DNA of 64,000 nt. Source: Pseudomonas sp. ADAK13 (lineage in GTDB: Bacteria; Pseudomonadota; Gammaproteobacteria; Pseudomonadales; Pseudomonadaceae). The stretch is taken from positions 7,236,099 to 7,300,098 of the forward strand of contig NZ_CP052860.1 in NCBI RefSeq assembly GCF_012935715.1, in the 5' to 3' direction. Positions 1 to 8,502 of the stretch are shown piece by piece (the first letter of the stretch is position 1; each line of letters begins with the position of its first letter). Made by a program: the position numbers and the translations under genes. The notes under the pieces were generated by a model. That model did no database searches, was not told the DNA's origin, and was given only the letters and a program-made list of their open reading frames with translations.

Positions 1-3000
1 TGATTCCAGTGCTGGCGCTGGGGGATGTCCTGAGCGAAAAACCACTGCTGCACCGGGCTGAGGGCCGCCGGACCGTGGGCAGCACCCTGGTCGATCGCGG
101 TGTGCAGGCGCAGGCTGGCGACTTGTGCCAGGCTACGCAGGGTCTGGTGCTGGAACACGTCCTTGGGGCTCAGGCTGATCTCGGCCTGGCGTGCCCGGCT
201 GACCACTTGCATGGAGACGATGGAGTCGCCGCCCAGTTCGAAGAAGTTGTCGTCCAGCCCCACGCGTTCAATCCCGAGTAACGTTTGCCAGATCGCCGCC
301 AGCGCTTTTTCCGTGTCGCTGCTCGGCTCGACGTGTTGCCGTGCCGGTTGTGAACTGTCGATGGCCGGCAGGGCCTTGCGGTCGAGCTTGCCGTTGGGGG
401 TCAACGGCAAGTGCTCCAGGAACAGCAAATGTGTGGGCACCATGTACGCCGGCAGCACCTGCTTGAGAGCGGCCTTGAGGGTTTCGCGCAAGGCGTCCTG
501 AGCCTCGGCATCGCCAGATAAATCCGGGTTGGTGGGCACCAGATAAGCCACCAGTTGCTGGCCACTTGGGCTGTCCTGGACCAGTACCGCCAACTCACGT
601 ATCGCGGGCTGGCGCGACAGTTGCGCCTCGATTTCCCCCAACTCGATACGGAAGCCGCGCACCTTGACCTGATGGTCGATGCGCCCCTGATATTCCAGCA
701 CGCCGTCGTCCAGGTAACGCACCAGGTCGCCGGTGCGGTACAGACGTTCACCACTGGTGGCAAACGGGTTGGGTACATAGCGCTCGGCGGTCAGGGCCGC
801 ACGCCCCAAATAGCCACGGGTTATCCCCGCGCCCGCCAGGTAGAGTTCGGCGCACACACCCTGGGGCACGGCCTGCAACCGGGCATCCAGCAGGTAGCTG
901 GCAGTATGGTTGATGGGGCGGCCAATACTCGCGCGACCACCGGTAGCACGCCGGGTATAGGTGGAATAAGTGGTGTCTTCAGACGGGCCATAAAGGTCGT
1001 AGACATGCTCGATACCCGGCTGTTGATACAACGCCTCCACCAACGCCTGCTTCAGTGGTTCGCCGGCCAGGTTGATGACGCGCACCCCGGGAGGAATCTG
1101 CCCGGTGCGCTGGAGCGCGGCAATCGCCGATGGCACCGTGTTGATCAAGCGCACCCGGTCACGGGCCGGCAGGTCGGGCAACTCCAGGGCGTTGCGGGCG
1201 ATGATCAGCGAACCGCCGGCGGCCAGGGTCACAAACAACTCCCACACCGAGAGGTCGAAACACACCGAGGTCGAGGCCAATACACCCTGCACATCCTCAC
1301 GGCTGAAGACCCGCTGCGACCAGTCGATCAGCGCCAGCACGTTGCGATGGGCAATTGCCACGCCCTTGGGCTTGCCGGTGGAGCCCGAGGTGTAGATCAC
1401 ATAGGCCAGGTTGTCCGGGGTTACCGCCGTGACCGCTTCGGTGACAGGCCATGGCGCCAGCAGTGATACCGGATCGTCGAGCAAAATCACTTGGGTATCG
1501 GGGATGATCGGCAGGGTTGCCGCCACCGCCTGTTCGGTCAGCAGCAGCAAGGCGCGGCTGTCTTCGAGCATGTAGGCCACGCGCTCGGCCGGGTAGTCCG
1601 GGTCCAGCGGCACATACGCGCCACCGGCCTTGAGCACCGCCAGCAGCGCCACCAGCAACGCCTCGGAACGGACCATCGCCACGCCGACGCGCACCTCTGG
1701 CCCCACACCGTGCTTGATCAGCAGATGGGCCAACTGATTGGATTGCTGATCGAGTTGCTCATAGGTCAGCTCACGGACGCCAAAGGTGACCGCCAGTGCC
1801 TGCGGGGTTTGCCGCGCCTGCTCGGCAATGCGCTGATGGATGCACAGCGCCTCGGGGAAGCTGTCGTGACGGGGATTCCAGTCATGCACGATGCGCTGGT
1901 ATTCGTCTTCGTCCAGCAGCGGCAAATCGCCGACCGCCTGACGGGGATCGGACACCATCCCCTGCAACAGTCGCAACCAATGGCGCGCCATGCGCTCGAT
2001 GGTGGCCGGGTCGAACAGGTCATCGGCGTAAGTCAGTGCGGCATGCAGGGTGCCGGACTGTTCATAGGTGTCCAGTGTCAGGTCGAATTGCGTGGTACGG
2101 CCTTGCCCTTGCACCAGGCTCAGTTCCAGACCTGACGCGGTGCTGACCGTGGAAATATCCGCCACCTGCGGCTGGTGGTTGTACATCACCTGGAACAGCG
2201 GTGTGTGGCTCAAGCTGCGCTCGATATTCAGCGCCTCCACCAGCCGTTCGAAGGGCAGATCCTGGTGGGCCTGAGCGCCAAGGGCCGCTTCCTTGATGGC
2301 TGCCAGCAGTTCGTCGACAGGGGTTTGCCCGTTCAATTCAGTGCGCAGTACTTGGGTGTTGACGAAGAAACCGATCAGCCCTTCGATCTCGCTGCGGTTA
2401 CGGTTGGCAATCGGCACGCCAACCCGAATATCGCCCTGACCGGTGTAGCGGTGCAGCAGCACGTTGAACGCGCCCAGTAGCAGCATGAACAGGGTCACTT
2501 GATGCAGCTGGGCACAGGCGCGCAATTGCTCTACCAGCCGGGCGTCGACTGCGAAGGTATGACGTGTACCGCGATAGCTGGGCATGGCCGGACGAGGGTG
2601 ATCCGTGGGCAGTTCCAGCACCGGATGCTCATTACCCAGGCGCGCCTGCCAGTATTCCAGCTGGCGGGCCTGCTCCCCCGCTTCCAGCCAGCGGCGCTGC
2701 CACAGGGCGTAGTCGCTGTACTGGATCGGCAGGGCCGGCAACCGTGGCTGCTCATTGCGCTCATGGGCGTCATAGCAGCGAATGAACTCGTCGATCAGCA
2801 CGTTCATCGACCAGCCATCGGAAACGATGTGGTGCAAGGTCAGCAGCAGCACGTGTTCCTGCTTGGCCAGCTTGAGCAAGTGCACCCTCAGCAAAGGGCC
2901 GTTGGCCAGGTCGAAGGGCAGCAGCGACTGGCGGGTGGCGGCCTGTGTCACCGCCTGCTCGCGCTCGGCTGGCGCCAGGGCGCTGAGGTCTGATTGCTCG

Positions 3001-3377
3001 ATGGCCAGCGGCGACTGTGCGGCCACTTGCAACAGACTATCATCCGCCTGGCGCTGGAACACCGTGCGCAAAGTCTCATGGCGGGCCACCAGGCTGGCGA
3101 ACGCCTGCTCAATTGCCGGCAGGCTCAACGCCCCTTTCAGCCGCACCGCCCCCGGCAGGTTATAGGCGCCACTGGCAGGATCCAGTTGCCACAGAAACCA
3201 CATCCGCTGCTGCGCGTAGGACAGCGCCTGCCGGTCCTCGGCCTCCACTCCTGCAGGAATCGGAAACCGCGAGAACTCCACCCCTTCCCTCTGCAGCGCC
3301 TGGAGGAACATCTGGCGTTTTTCCAGGGGCAACCCGATAAACCGGCGAGCAAGTTTCAAGGAGTCTTCAGCGTTCAT
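1..3377 (-). CDS. Non-ribosomal peptide synthetase, pyoverdine type, N-terminal part (cut by window edge)
   Basis: At least 1125 residues are visible; the gene runs off the left edge. The order is a condensation domain (HHIVSDG near residue 180), an adenylation domain (A3 YTSGSTGKPKG near residue 660, A4 FDLSVWE), a carrier domain (LGGDSI near residue 1050), and the first ~30 residues of a further domain (SPVQQWFFAQ...HWN). The LGGDSI form of the carrier motif and that last sequence are typical of a carrier followed by an epimerase. Reading the specificity positions by alignment to GrsA gives D-L-W-N-N-A-L-T-Y-K, one change from the alanine code DLFNNALTYK as I remember it, so D-Ala incorporation is inferred. 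The N-terminus (FIGLPLEKR...FPIP) resembles pyoverdine synthetases PvdI/J/D, but which one cannot be told. The start ATG is set by homology; the ribosome site is weak. A condensation domain at the N-terminus means it elongates a chain received from another synthetase. Confidence 0.9.
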   Translation of the reverse strand, partial: MNAEDSLKLARRFIGLPLEKRQMFLQALQREGVEFSRFPIPAGVEAEDRQALSYAQQRMWFLWQLDPASGAYNLPGAVRLKGALSLPAIEQAFASLVARHETLRTVFQRQADDSLLQVAAQSPLAIEQSDLSALAPAEREQAVTQAATRQSLLPFDLANGPLLRVHLLKLAKQEHVLLLTLHHIVSDGWSMNVLIDEFIRCYDAHERNEQPRLPALPIQYSDYALWQRRWLEAGEQARQLEYWQARLGNEHPVLELPTDHPRPAMPSYRGTRHTFAVDARLVEQLRACAQLHQVTLFMLLLGAFNVLLHRYTGQGDIRVGVPIANRNRSEIEGLIGFFVNTQVLRTELNGQTPVDELLAAIKEAALGAQAHQDLPFERLVEALNIERSLSHTPLFQVMYNHQPQVADISTVSTASGLELSLVQGQGRTTQFDLTLDTYEQSGTLHAALTYADDLFDPATIERMARHWLRLLQGMVSDPRQAVGDLPLLDEDEYQRIVHDWNPRHDSFPEALCIHQRIAEQARQTPQALAVTFGVRELTYEQLDQQSNQLAHLLIKHGVGPEVRVGVAMVRSEALLVALLAVLKAGGAYVPLDPDYPAERVAYMLEDSRALLLLTEQAVAATLPIIPDTQVILLDDPVSLLAPWPVTEAVTAVTPDNLAYVIYTSGSTGKPKGVAIAHRNVLALIDWSQRVFSREDVQGVLASTSVCFDLSVWELFVTLAAGGSLIIARNALELPDLPARDRVRLINTVPSAIAALQRTGQIPPGVRVINLAGEPLKQALVEALYQQPGIEHVYDLYGPSEDTTYSTYTRRATGGRASIGRPINHTASYLLDARLQAVPQGVCAELYLAGAGITRGYLGRAALTAERYVPNPFATSGERLYRTGDLVRYLDDGVLEYQGRIDHQVKVRGFRIELGEIEAQLSRQPAIRELAVLVQDSPSGQQLVAYLVPTNPDLSGDAEAQDALRETLKAALKQVLPAYMVPTHLLFLEHLPLTPNGKLDRKALPAIDSSQPARQHVEPSSDTEKALAAIWQTLLGIERVGLDDNFFELGGDSIVSMQVVSRARQAEISLSPKDVFQHQTLRSLAQVASLRLHTAIDQGAAHGPAALSPVQQWFFAQDIPQRQHWN

Positions 3378-3432
3378 TTCTTGGGATCCGGGGCAATAGG
3401 CAGGAAGCACAAAGGCACGTCGTCCCTATAAA

Positions 3433-3456
3433 ACGAATCCGGAGGGGAAAAATTAG
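3433..3456 (-). promoter_or_regulatory. Candidate PvdS-type (iron-starvation) promoter for the NRPS gene
   Basis: On the minus strand CTAAT is followed by 16 bases and CGT, about 55 bases before the NRPS start. The PvdS sigma factor consensus is TAAAT, 16-17 bases, CGT. The -10 element and spacing fit; the -35 element is off by a base or a register. If the NRPS belongs to pyoverdine synthesis, a PvdS promoter is expected here. This is a weak match read by eye. Confidence 0.3.
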
Positions 3457-3586
3457 CGAGGGATTTGGAGCGCAGACAACGGCGTCATCAAGGGTTACAT
3501 CAAACACCGAGAGCCTCGGCGAGGCTGTCCTATCATTGACGCACCCCATCAATTGCAACTACATTTAGTTACAGGCAAGGATCGCC

Positions 3587-3837
3587 GTGTCGAAAAATGA
3601 AAAGCTGCTGGCCAAACTGCTCAATGAGCACTCGGCCTTTACCTGGCCCGAACTCGTCACACTGCTGCGGCGCCTGGGATACACGCAAATCGAAGGGGCG
3701 GGTAGCCGGGTCAGGTTCGACAGGGGGACCCCAGTGCAATGATTACCCTGCACAAGCCTCACCCCGGCAACGAACTGAAACACTACATTCGGCGCCAGAT
3801 CATCGAACAATTGAAATCAGGAGAACTGATTCAGTGA
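3587..3837 (+). pseudogene. hicA: HicA toxin gene, split by a one-base frameshift
   Basis: The first part (GTG at 3587, stop 3740-3742, 51 residues) gives the N-terminal half of a HicA mRNA interferase, with the motif GSRVRFDRGTP. The second part (ATG at 3739, stop 3835-3837, 32 residues) gives the C-terminal half, MITLHKPHPGNELKHYIRRQ and the helix after it. In intact relatives these form one chain of about 83 residues. One base appears to be missing at about 3738, leaving an ATGA stop/start overlap. HicA folds as a dsRNA-binding-like domain, so two halves are probably inactive unless they reassociate or the ribosome reads through. It lies directly before hicB, whose GTG start overlaps its stop. 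A sequencing error is possible. Confidence 0.8.
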
Positions 3838-4190
3838 ACAACCAGCTGAAACACAAAAGCTACATCGGCTCCATCGAAGCCAGCATCGAAGACAATTGCC
3901 TGTTCGGGAAGCTGCTTTTCATCAAGGCCCTGGTCAGCTACGAGGGAAAAACCGTCGCCGAGTTGGACGCGGCTTTTTGCAGCGCCGTAGACGACTACAT
4001 CGAGACCTGCCAGGCCCTTGGGCAAACACCGGAAAAGCCTTGCAAGGGCTCGTTCAACGTCCGTGTCGGCCATGACCTCCACTTGGCCGCCGCCCTCGCG
4101 GCAACCCGGCAAAAAGTCACGTTGAACGATCTCACGCGGCAAGCGCTGAACGAATTCCTGCAACATCGCGGCGCACTGGTGACAGGGTAA
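3834..4190 (+). CDS. hicB: HicB antitoxin
   Basis: 118 residues. The N-terminal part (SYIGSIEASIEDNCLFGKLLFIKALVSYEG) is the degenerate RNase H-like HicB fold that binds HicA. The C-terminal part (RVGHDLHLAAALAATRQKVTLNDLTRQALNEFL) is a ribbon-helix-helix DNA-binding domain, as in HicB proteins that repress their own operon. The GTG start overlaps the last base-triplet of the hicA remnant (GTGA), so the two are translationally coupled. The frame is intact although the toxin is broken, so the antitoxin may persist as an orphan regulator or as protection against a related toxin. The stop codon abuts the stop of the convergent MFS gene with no gap. Confidence 0.88.
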   Translation: MNNQLKHKSYIGSIEASIEDNCLFGKLLFIKALVSYEGKTVAELDAAFCSAVDDYIETCQALGQTPEKPCKGSFNVRVGHDLHLAAALAATRQKVTLNDLTRQALNEFLQHRGALVTG

Positions 4191-5363
4191 TCACCCCAAC
4201 CGCCGATACCCCAACACCGCCGCACCCAGCACCACCGCACCCGCCGCCAGCGCCACCCAGAACCCGCTGGGGGCGCCGAAGCGGTCGATCATCCAGCCCG
4301 AGCTGGCGGCACCAATGGCCACGCCGATGCTCAGGCCGGTGATCAGCCAGGTCATGCCTTCGGTCAGGCGGCTCGGCGGGACGATTTGTTCCACCAACGC
4401 CATGGACACGATCAATGTCGGGGCGAAGAACAGGCCGGAGATGAAGATTGCCGCCGCCAACCCGGGAATGTTCGTCACCAGCAACAACGGCAGCGTGGTC
4501 ACCGCCGTGGCCACGCCGCAGTACAGGAACTGGCGAGGCAACGGGGCTTTCAATTTCAGGGCGCCAAATGCCAGCCCGGCCAGGCACGAACCGATCGCGT
4601 ACACCGACAGCACAATGCTCGCGGCAGCCGGCTGGCCCTGATGCTGGGCGAAGGCGACGCTGACCACATCCACCACGCCGACGATGACGCCCATGGCCAT
4701 CAACAGCACCATCAGGATCAACACCGAAGGCGAGGCAATCAGCCAACGGCCGTGTTCGGCGTGGTGCTCGTGCACCGGTGGTTCGGTCTGGCGTTGCAGC
4801 ACGAAAGCGGTGACCCCCACTGCCAGGAACAGCGCCGCAATCAACGGCCCCGCTTCGGGGAACAGCAACACACACAAACCCACCGAGACCGGCGGGCCGA
4901 TAATGAACACCACCTCGTCGAGCACCGACTCCAGGGCAAACGCGGTTTGCAGTTTGGGCTGCCCGCGATACAACTCGGTCCAGCGCGCCCGCACCATGGC
5001 CGACATGTTGGGCATGCAACCGGCCAGGGCGGCGAAGATGAACAGCGTCCAGGTCGGCGCCTGCATGCGGGTGCAGAGCAACAGCAGCAACAGCGCGCCA
5101 CCGCCGAGGGAAGCGGCCACCGGCAACACCCGGCCCTGGCCATAACGGTCCACCAACCGCGAAACCTGGGGCGCACAAAACGCGGTAGCCAGGGCGAAGG
5201 TGGCGGTCACGGCGCCGGCCAGTCCATAACCGCCGTGCACCTGCGAAAGCATGGTGATCAAGCCGATCCCGGTCATGGAGATCGGCATGCGGGCGAGCAT
5301 GCCCGCCAATACAAAAGCCCTGGAACCTGGCGCCTGGAACAGCTCGGCGTAGGGGTTTGCCAT
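4191..5363 (-). CDS. MFS transporter, probable drug or metabolite exporter
   Basis: 390 residues with about 12 hydrophobic segments. The loop after the second segment reads SRLVDRYGQGRVLP, the usual MFS cytoplasmic loop motif. The protein is inner-membrane and likely uses the proton gradient. No substrate can be read from the sequence. It is divergent from a TetR-family repressor gene, and two perfect operators lie between them, the standard arrangement for an inducible efflux gene. A ribosome site (GGAAGAGGTG) precedes the ATG. The gene ends tail to tail against hicB. Confidence 0.88.
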   Translation of the reverse strand: MANPYAELFQAPGSRAFVLAGMLARMPISMTGIGLITMLSQVHGGYGLAGAVTATFALATAFCAPQVSRLVDRYGQGRVLPVAASLGGGALLLLLLCTRMQAPTWTLFIFAALAGCMPNMSAMVRARWTELYRGQPKLQTAFALESVLDEVVFIIGPPVSVGLCVLLFPEAGPLIAALFLAVGVTAFVLQRQTEPPVHEHHAEHGRWLIASPSVLILMVLLMAMGVIVGVVDVVSVAFAQHQGQPAAASIVLSVYAIGSCLAGLAFGALKLKAPLPRQFLYCGVATAVTTLPLLLVTNIPGLAAAIFISGLFFAPTLIVSMALVEQIVPPSRLTEGMTWLITGLSIGVAIGAASSGWMIDRFGAPSGFWVALAAGAVVLGAAVLGYRRLG

Positions 5364-5423
5364 GGTGTGTCACCTCTTCCTGAGCGCCCTGAAACTTGCT
5401 ATTCGAGGTTTTCGGGGCAAAAT

Positions 5424-5440
5424 ACATACGGTGCGTATGT
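5424..5440. promoter_or_regulatory. TetR operator 1
   Basis: Perfect dyad ACATACG-GTG-CGTATGT, 17 bp, 60 bp before the MFS start. The same arms recur at 5456-5472 with a different central triplet, which marks them as the sites of the divergent TetR-family regulator. Centre-to-centre spacing is 32 bp, about three helical turns, so two dimers could bind on the same face. Confidence 0.85.
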
Positions 5441-5455
5441 AACAAATCATGCGTA

Positions 5456-5472
5456 ACATACGCGTCGTATGT
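5456..5472. promoter_or_regulatory. TetR operator 2
   Basis: Perfect dyad ACATACG-CGT-CGTATGT, 17 bp, 25 bp before the tetR start, with arms identical to operator 1. Binding here would repress tetR itself. The spacer differs in sequence but not in length, so the protein should contact the 7-bp arms. Confidence 0.85.
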
Positions 5473-5497
5473 CAATCATCTATTGTGAGCCTTATCC

Positions 5498-6082
5498 ATG
5501 AGCCGAGCCCGCGCCGACATGATCGAAGACACCCGCGCCCGCCTGATCGCCAGCGCCCGCCAGGCCTTCGCCACGCAAGGTTACGCCCAGACGTCGATGG
5601 ATGATTTCACCGCGCGCGCCGGCCTGACCCGGGGTGCGTTGTACCATCATTTTGGCGACAAGAAAGGCTTGCTGGCGGCGGTGGTTGCGCAGCTCGACGG
5701 TGAAATGGACGCGAGCCTGCACCTTATCTCGGAGCGGGCCGAGAACCCTTGGGACGGGTTTTGCGAACGCTGCCGGGCCTATTTGCGTATGGCCCAGGAT
5801 GCCGAGGTCCAGCGCATTGTGCTGCAGGATGCGCCGGCGGTGCTGGGGGCAGCCGACCAGCAGCAATGCGTGGACTCGCTGCGCCGGTTGCTTGATGAGC
5901 TGATGCACGCGGGGTTCATCGAGCATGCGTGCAGCCAGGCGTTGGCGAGGCTGGTCAATGGCAGCCTGGTGAGCGCATCGCTTTGGATCGCCCAGGATGA
6001 AAACCCGAGCGAGCGGTTGGAAGAAGCCTTGCGAGGGCTGGAGTTGTTATTGCGTGGTTTGAAGCTTAATGCGGTTTGCTGA
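5498..6082 (+). CDS. TetR-family transcriptional repressor
   Basis: 194 residues. Residues ~8-55 form the TetR helix-turn-helix (RLIASARQAFATQGYAQTS, then ARAGLTRGALYHHFGDKKGLL). The C-terminal helical part is the ligand-binding and dimer domain, of a type often annotated TetR_C_33. It is transcribed away from the MFS gene at 4191-5363 and is followed by the long repeat region. The two 17-bp operators in between point to joint control of both genes, relieved by an unknown ligand. Confidence 0.9.
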   Translation: MSRARADMIEDTRARLIASARQAFATQGYAQTSMDDFTARAGLTRGALYHHFGDKKGLLAAVVAQLDGEMDASLHLISERAENPWDGFCERCRAYLRMAQDAEVQRIVLQDAPAVLGAADQQQCVDSLRRLLDELMHAGFIEHACSQALARLVNGSLVSASLWIAQDENPSERLEEALRGLELLLRGLKLNAVC

Positions 6083-6116
6083 ACGAGTTCGGTCGGGGTT
6101 TTCAGGGTCAGATGGG

Positions 6117-6431
6117 GTACATATCCGTTGCTGCGGTAACGGCTGCTTATGGTTTCGCTCTTACAGCGACTCACTTTGGAAAAGCCCCAAAGTAAGCAAA
6201 AGGCTCTGCCCCGCCTGTCGGCACCTCGCCTAGGCTCGGTGTTCCCTCACTCCGGCATTGCTCCGCGGGCCGCCGCGACGGGGCGTCCCTGCCCCGTCGC
6301 GGCTAAACCGGCGTCCTGCCGGTTTACCCGCTCCTCAATCCCTGCGTTCGGCCTCGGGCTTATTGGGGCAGTCAGAGCCAGATCAAGATCAAAAGCAAGA
6401 GCACAGCGGCCTACAGGCCGGCTTGAGTGGT
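6117..6431 (+). repeat. Long intergenic repeat, left copy
   Basis: About 315 bp starting GTACATATCCGTT and ending GGCCGGCTTGAGTGGT. It recurs inverted at 6631-6948. The best-kept blocks are CGCTCTTACAGCG, GGCACCTCGCCTAGGCTCGG, the stretch TGTTCCCTCACTCCGG, and GATCAAGATCAAAAGC. It carries no plausible gene. Fluorescent pseudomonads carry families of long intergenic repeats; I cannot say which family this is. Confidence 0.85.
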
Positions 6432-6497
6432 AGAAGCCAAATCAAAAGCGAAAGCCAAAGCGAAAACCAAATCTGAAACTGCTGCGGCTCTGCTTTT

Positions 6498-6586
6498 CTG
6501 TGGGAGCTGGCTTGCCTGCGATGCAGACACCTCGGTTTTTCAGGTACACCGAGGCGATGCTATCGCAGGCAAGCCAGCTCCTACAG
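6498..6586. repeat. REPIN (paired REP palindromes)
   Basis: The left arm CTGTGGGAGCTGGCTTGCCT is mirrored by AGGCAAGCCAGCTCCTACAG at the right, with a loop that contains a second short inverted repeat (CCTCGG...CCGAGG). This is the REP doublet common in fluorescent Pseudomonas, mobilised by RAYT transposases elsewhere in the genome. It sits between the two long inverted repeat copies. Confidence 0.88.
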
Positions 6587-6630
6587 TTGGACCGTGCCCG
6601 CTGTAGATTTTGATGTTGCCTTTGCTTCAC

Positions 6631-6948
6631 ACCACTCAAGCCGGCCTGTAGGCCGCTGTGCTGTTGATCTGCTTTTGATCTTGATCTTAGGCGCCCCGTT
6701 AAACCACGCTGGCCGAACGCAGGCTTTGGAGCGTGGGTAACCCGGCAGGACGCCGGGTTAGCCGCGCTGGGCCAAGGATGGCCCATCGCGGCGGCCCACG
6801 GTCCAAAGCCGGAGTGAGGGAACACCGAGCCTAGGCGAGGTGCCGAGTGGTGGGGCAAGAGCGTTTTGCTTACTTTTGCGCTGTTCAAAAGTGAGCCGCT
6901 GTAAGAGCGGAACCCATATCAGCCATCACCCAAATAACGGATATGTAC
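6631..6948 (-). repeat. Long intergenic repeat, right copy (inverted)
   Basis: About 318 bp, the reverse complement of the copy at 6117-6431 with scattered substitutions. The two ends correspond (ACCACTCAAGCCGGCC at this end, ATATGTAC at the other). Only about 200 bp separate the copies, so single strands or a transcript could form a very long hairpin. The 908 bp between the tetR gene and the efflux operon hold only these repeats and the REPIN. Confidence 0.85.
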
Positions 6949-6990
6949 TCAACCCTCAGACACCCAAAGTCAACCCCAGAATTGACCACC

Positions 6991-8502
6991 CTAGGTACGC
7001 CGCAACATCAACGCCGCCACAGAGCACGCCGCCAACGCCACACACGCCAGAAAGAACGCATCACTGTAGGCCATCAAAAACGCCTGATGGCGAACACCCT
7101 GGTCCAGCACAGTCAGCACCACCTGGTGATCCGGCAACTGCTCCTGCAGCACCCCGCCATCGGGCAAACGCGCTTGCAGGGCCGGGTCAAACAGCGTCAC
7201 CGACTCGCCAATACGCGCCGAATGCACCCGCTCGCGCACCACCACCAATTGCGCCAGCAGCGCCGTACCGACCGCACCGCCAAGGTTGCGCAACATCGAG
7301 AACACCGCCGACGCCGACCCGGCCTGAGCCTTGGCCAGCCCATGGACCGCCAGCACCGACAACGCCACCATGATCAGCGGCTGCCCCATGCCACGCACCA
7401 CGATCGAAGGCACGATCACATTGCTGGCGCTGTCTGCCGACAGGTGCGCGCCCATCCAGCAGCCCAACGCCATGATCGCGAACCCCGAGGCCACCAGCAT
7501 CTTGGCACTGACCCACTTCATCAGGCGCGGCAGAAACGGCGCCATGATCAGTTGCACCAGGCCGTAGGCGATCAGGCTCACGCCGATTTCGCTGGCGTTG
7601 TAGTGCTGCAACTGCGACAGGTAATTGGGCACCAAAAACACCAGGCCGTAGGTGCTGGCACCGAAGATAAACATCGCCACGCTGGCCACGCCAAAGTTGT
7701 AGTGCCCCAACAGCCGCAGGTTGATAAAGCTGTGGGCGCCCCACAATTGGCGCACCACAAAACCGATCAAACCGATCACCGCCAGCAGTGTCATCCACAC
7801 GATAAAGGTCGAGCCGAACCAGTCCTTGCGCCCGCCCTCCTCCAGCACGATCTGCAACGCACCCAGGCCCAGCACCATGCAGCCGATACCCAGCCAGTCA
7901 CCCTGGCGCAGCAGGCTCAGTTGCATCGGCTGGCGGTCGATGGACCAGGCCACCGCCGCCAGCAACGCGATCCCCGGGAACAGTTGCAGGTAGAAGATCC
8001 AGCGCCAGGAATACGCGTCGGTCAGCCAACCGCCAATCGACGGCCCCGCCGCCTGGGCGACGCTGTTGGCGAGGCTGAATAAGGCCATGCCCAGTGGGAT
8101 CTTGCTGGCCGGCAGCTCCGTGATGATCAGTTGGAACGACAAGGGAATCAGCACCGCCCCGGCCGCGCCCTGCACCACCCGAATGAAGATCATCACTTGC
8201 AGGTTCGGCGACAGCGAACACGCCACCGAAGCCACAAGGAAGATCCCCGAGCCCCACAGCATCACCCGGCGCAGGGAAAACACCTGCACCAGCCACGCCG
8301 TGAGAGGAATCATGATGATTTCGGCCACTAGGTAAGCGGTGGAAATCCACGAGCCTTCCTCAAAGGTCGCGCCCAGTGCGCCTTCGATTTCCGGCAGCGC
8401 GGCGCTGGTGACGTGCACGTTCATGCCGGCCATGAAGCAGCCGAACAACCCGCCGATCACCGCGACCCAGGCGCGAAACGGCACACGCCCTTCAACCTCC
8501 AT
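6991..8502 (-). CDS. DHA2-family (EmrB/QacA) MFS drug exporter
   Basis: 503 residues with about 14 hydrophobic segments. The first segment has MNVHVTSAALPEIEGALG, and WISTAYLVAEIIMIPLTAW follows; both are typical of EmrB. The loop RVVQGAAGAVLIPLS and motif C-like SLANSVAQAAGPSIGGWL fit proton-drug antiporters of this class. It is the inner-membrane pump of a three-part system with the HlyD and outer-membrane genes upstream. Its start overlaps the end of the adaptor gene by 11 bases. Substrate unknown; aromatic or hydrophobic compounds are usual for the family. Confidence 0.93.
   Translation of the reverse strand: MEVEGRVPFRAWVAVIGGLFGCFMAGMNVHVTSAALPEIEGALGATFEEGSWISTAYLVAEIIMIPLTAWLVQVFSLRRVMLWGSGIFLVASVACSLSPNLQVMIFIRVVQGAAGAVLIPLSFQLIITELPASKIPLGMALFSLANSVAQAAGPSIGGWLTDAYSWRWIFYLQLFPGIALLAAVAWSIDRQPMQLSLLRQGDWLGIGCMVLGLGALQIVLEEGGRKDWFGSTFIVWMTLLAVIGLIGFVVRQLWGAHSFINLRLLGHYNFGVASVAMFIFGASTYGLVFLVPNYLSQLQHYNASEIGVSLIAYGLVQLIMAPFLPRLMKWVSAKMLVASGFAIMALGCWMGAHLSADSASNVIVPSIVVRGMGQPLIMVALSVLAVHGLAKAQAGSASAVFSMLRNLGGAVGTALLAQLVVVRERVHSARIGESVTLFDPALQARLPDGGVLQEQLPDHQVVLTVLDQGVRHQAFLMAYSDAFFLACVALAACSVAALMLRRT

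Noticed and set aside
555..1466. Open frame of 303 codons on the plus strand inside the NRPS region
   Set aside because: It is antisense to the clear NRPS frame; high GC leaves long open shadow frames. Its translation shows no family pattern.
3539..3567. TAAAT and CGT on the minus strand upstream of the NRPS as a PvdS promoter
   Set aside because: The spacing is 21 bases, not 16-17; the element at 3433-3456 fits better.
6490..6590. CRISPR-like repeat
   Set aside because: Only two mirrored arms, no direct repeat-spacer periodicity; it is a REPIN.
6149..6888. Short open frames in the 6.1-6.9 kb gap
   Set aside because: They lie in the inverted repeats and read the same repeat in different frames; no ribosome sites and no family similarity.
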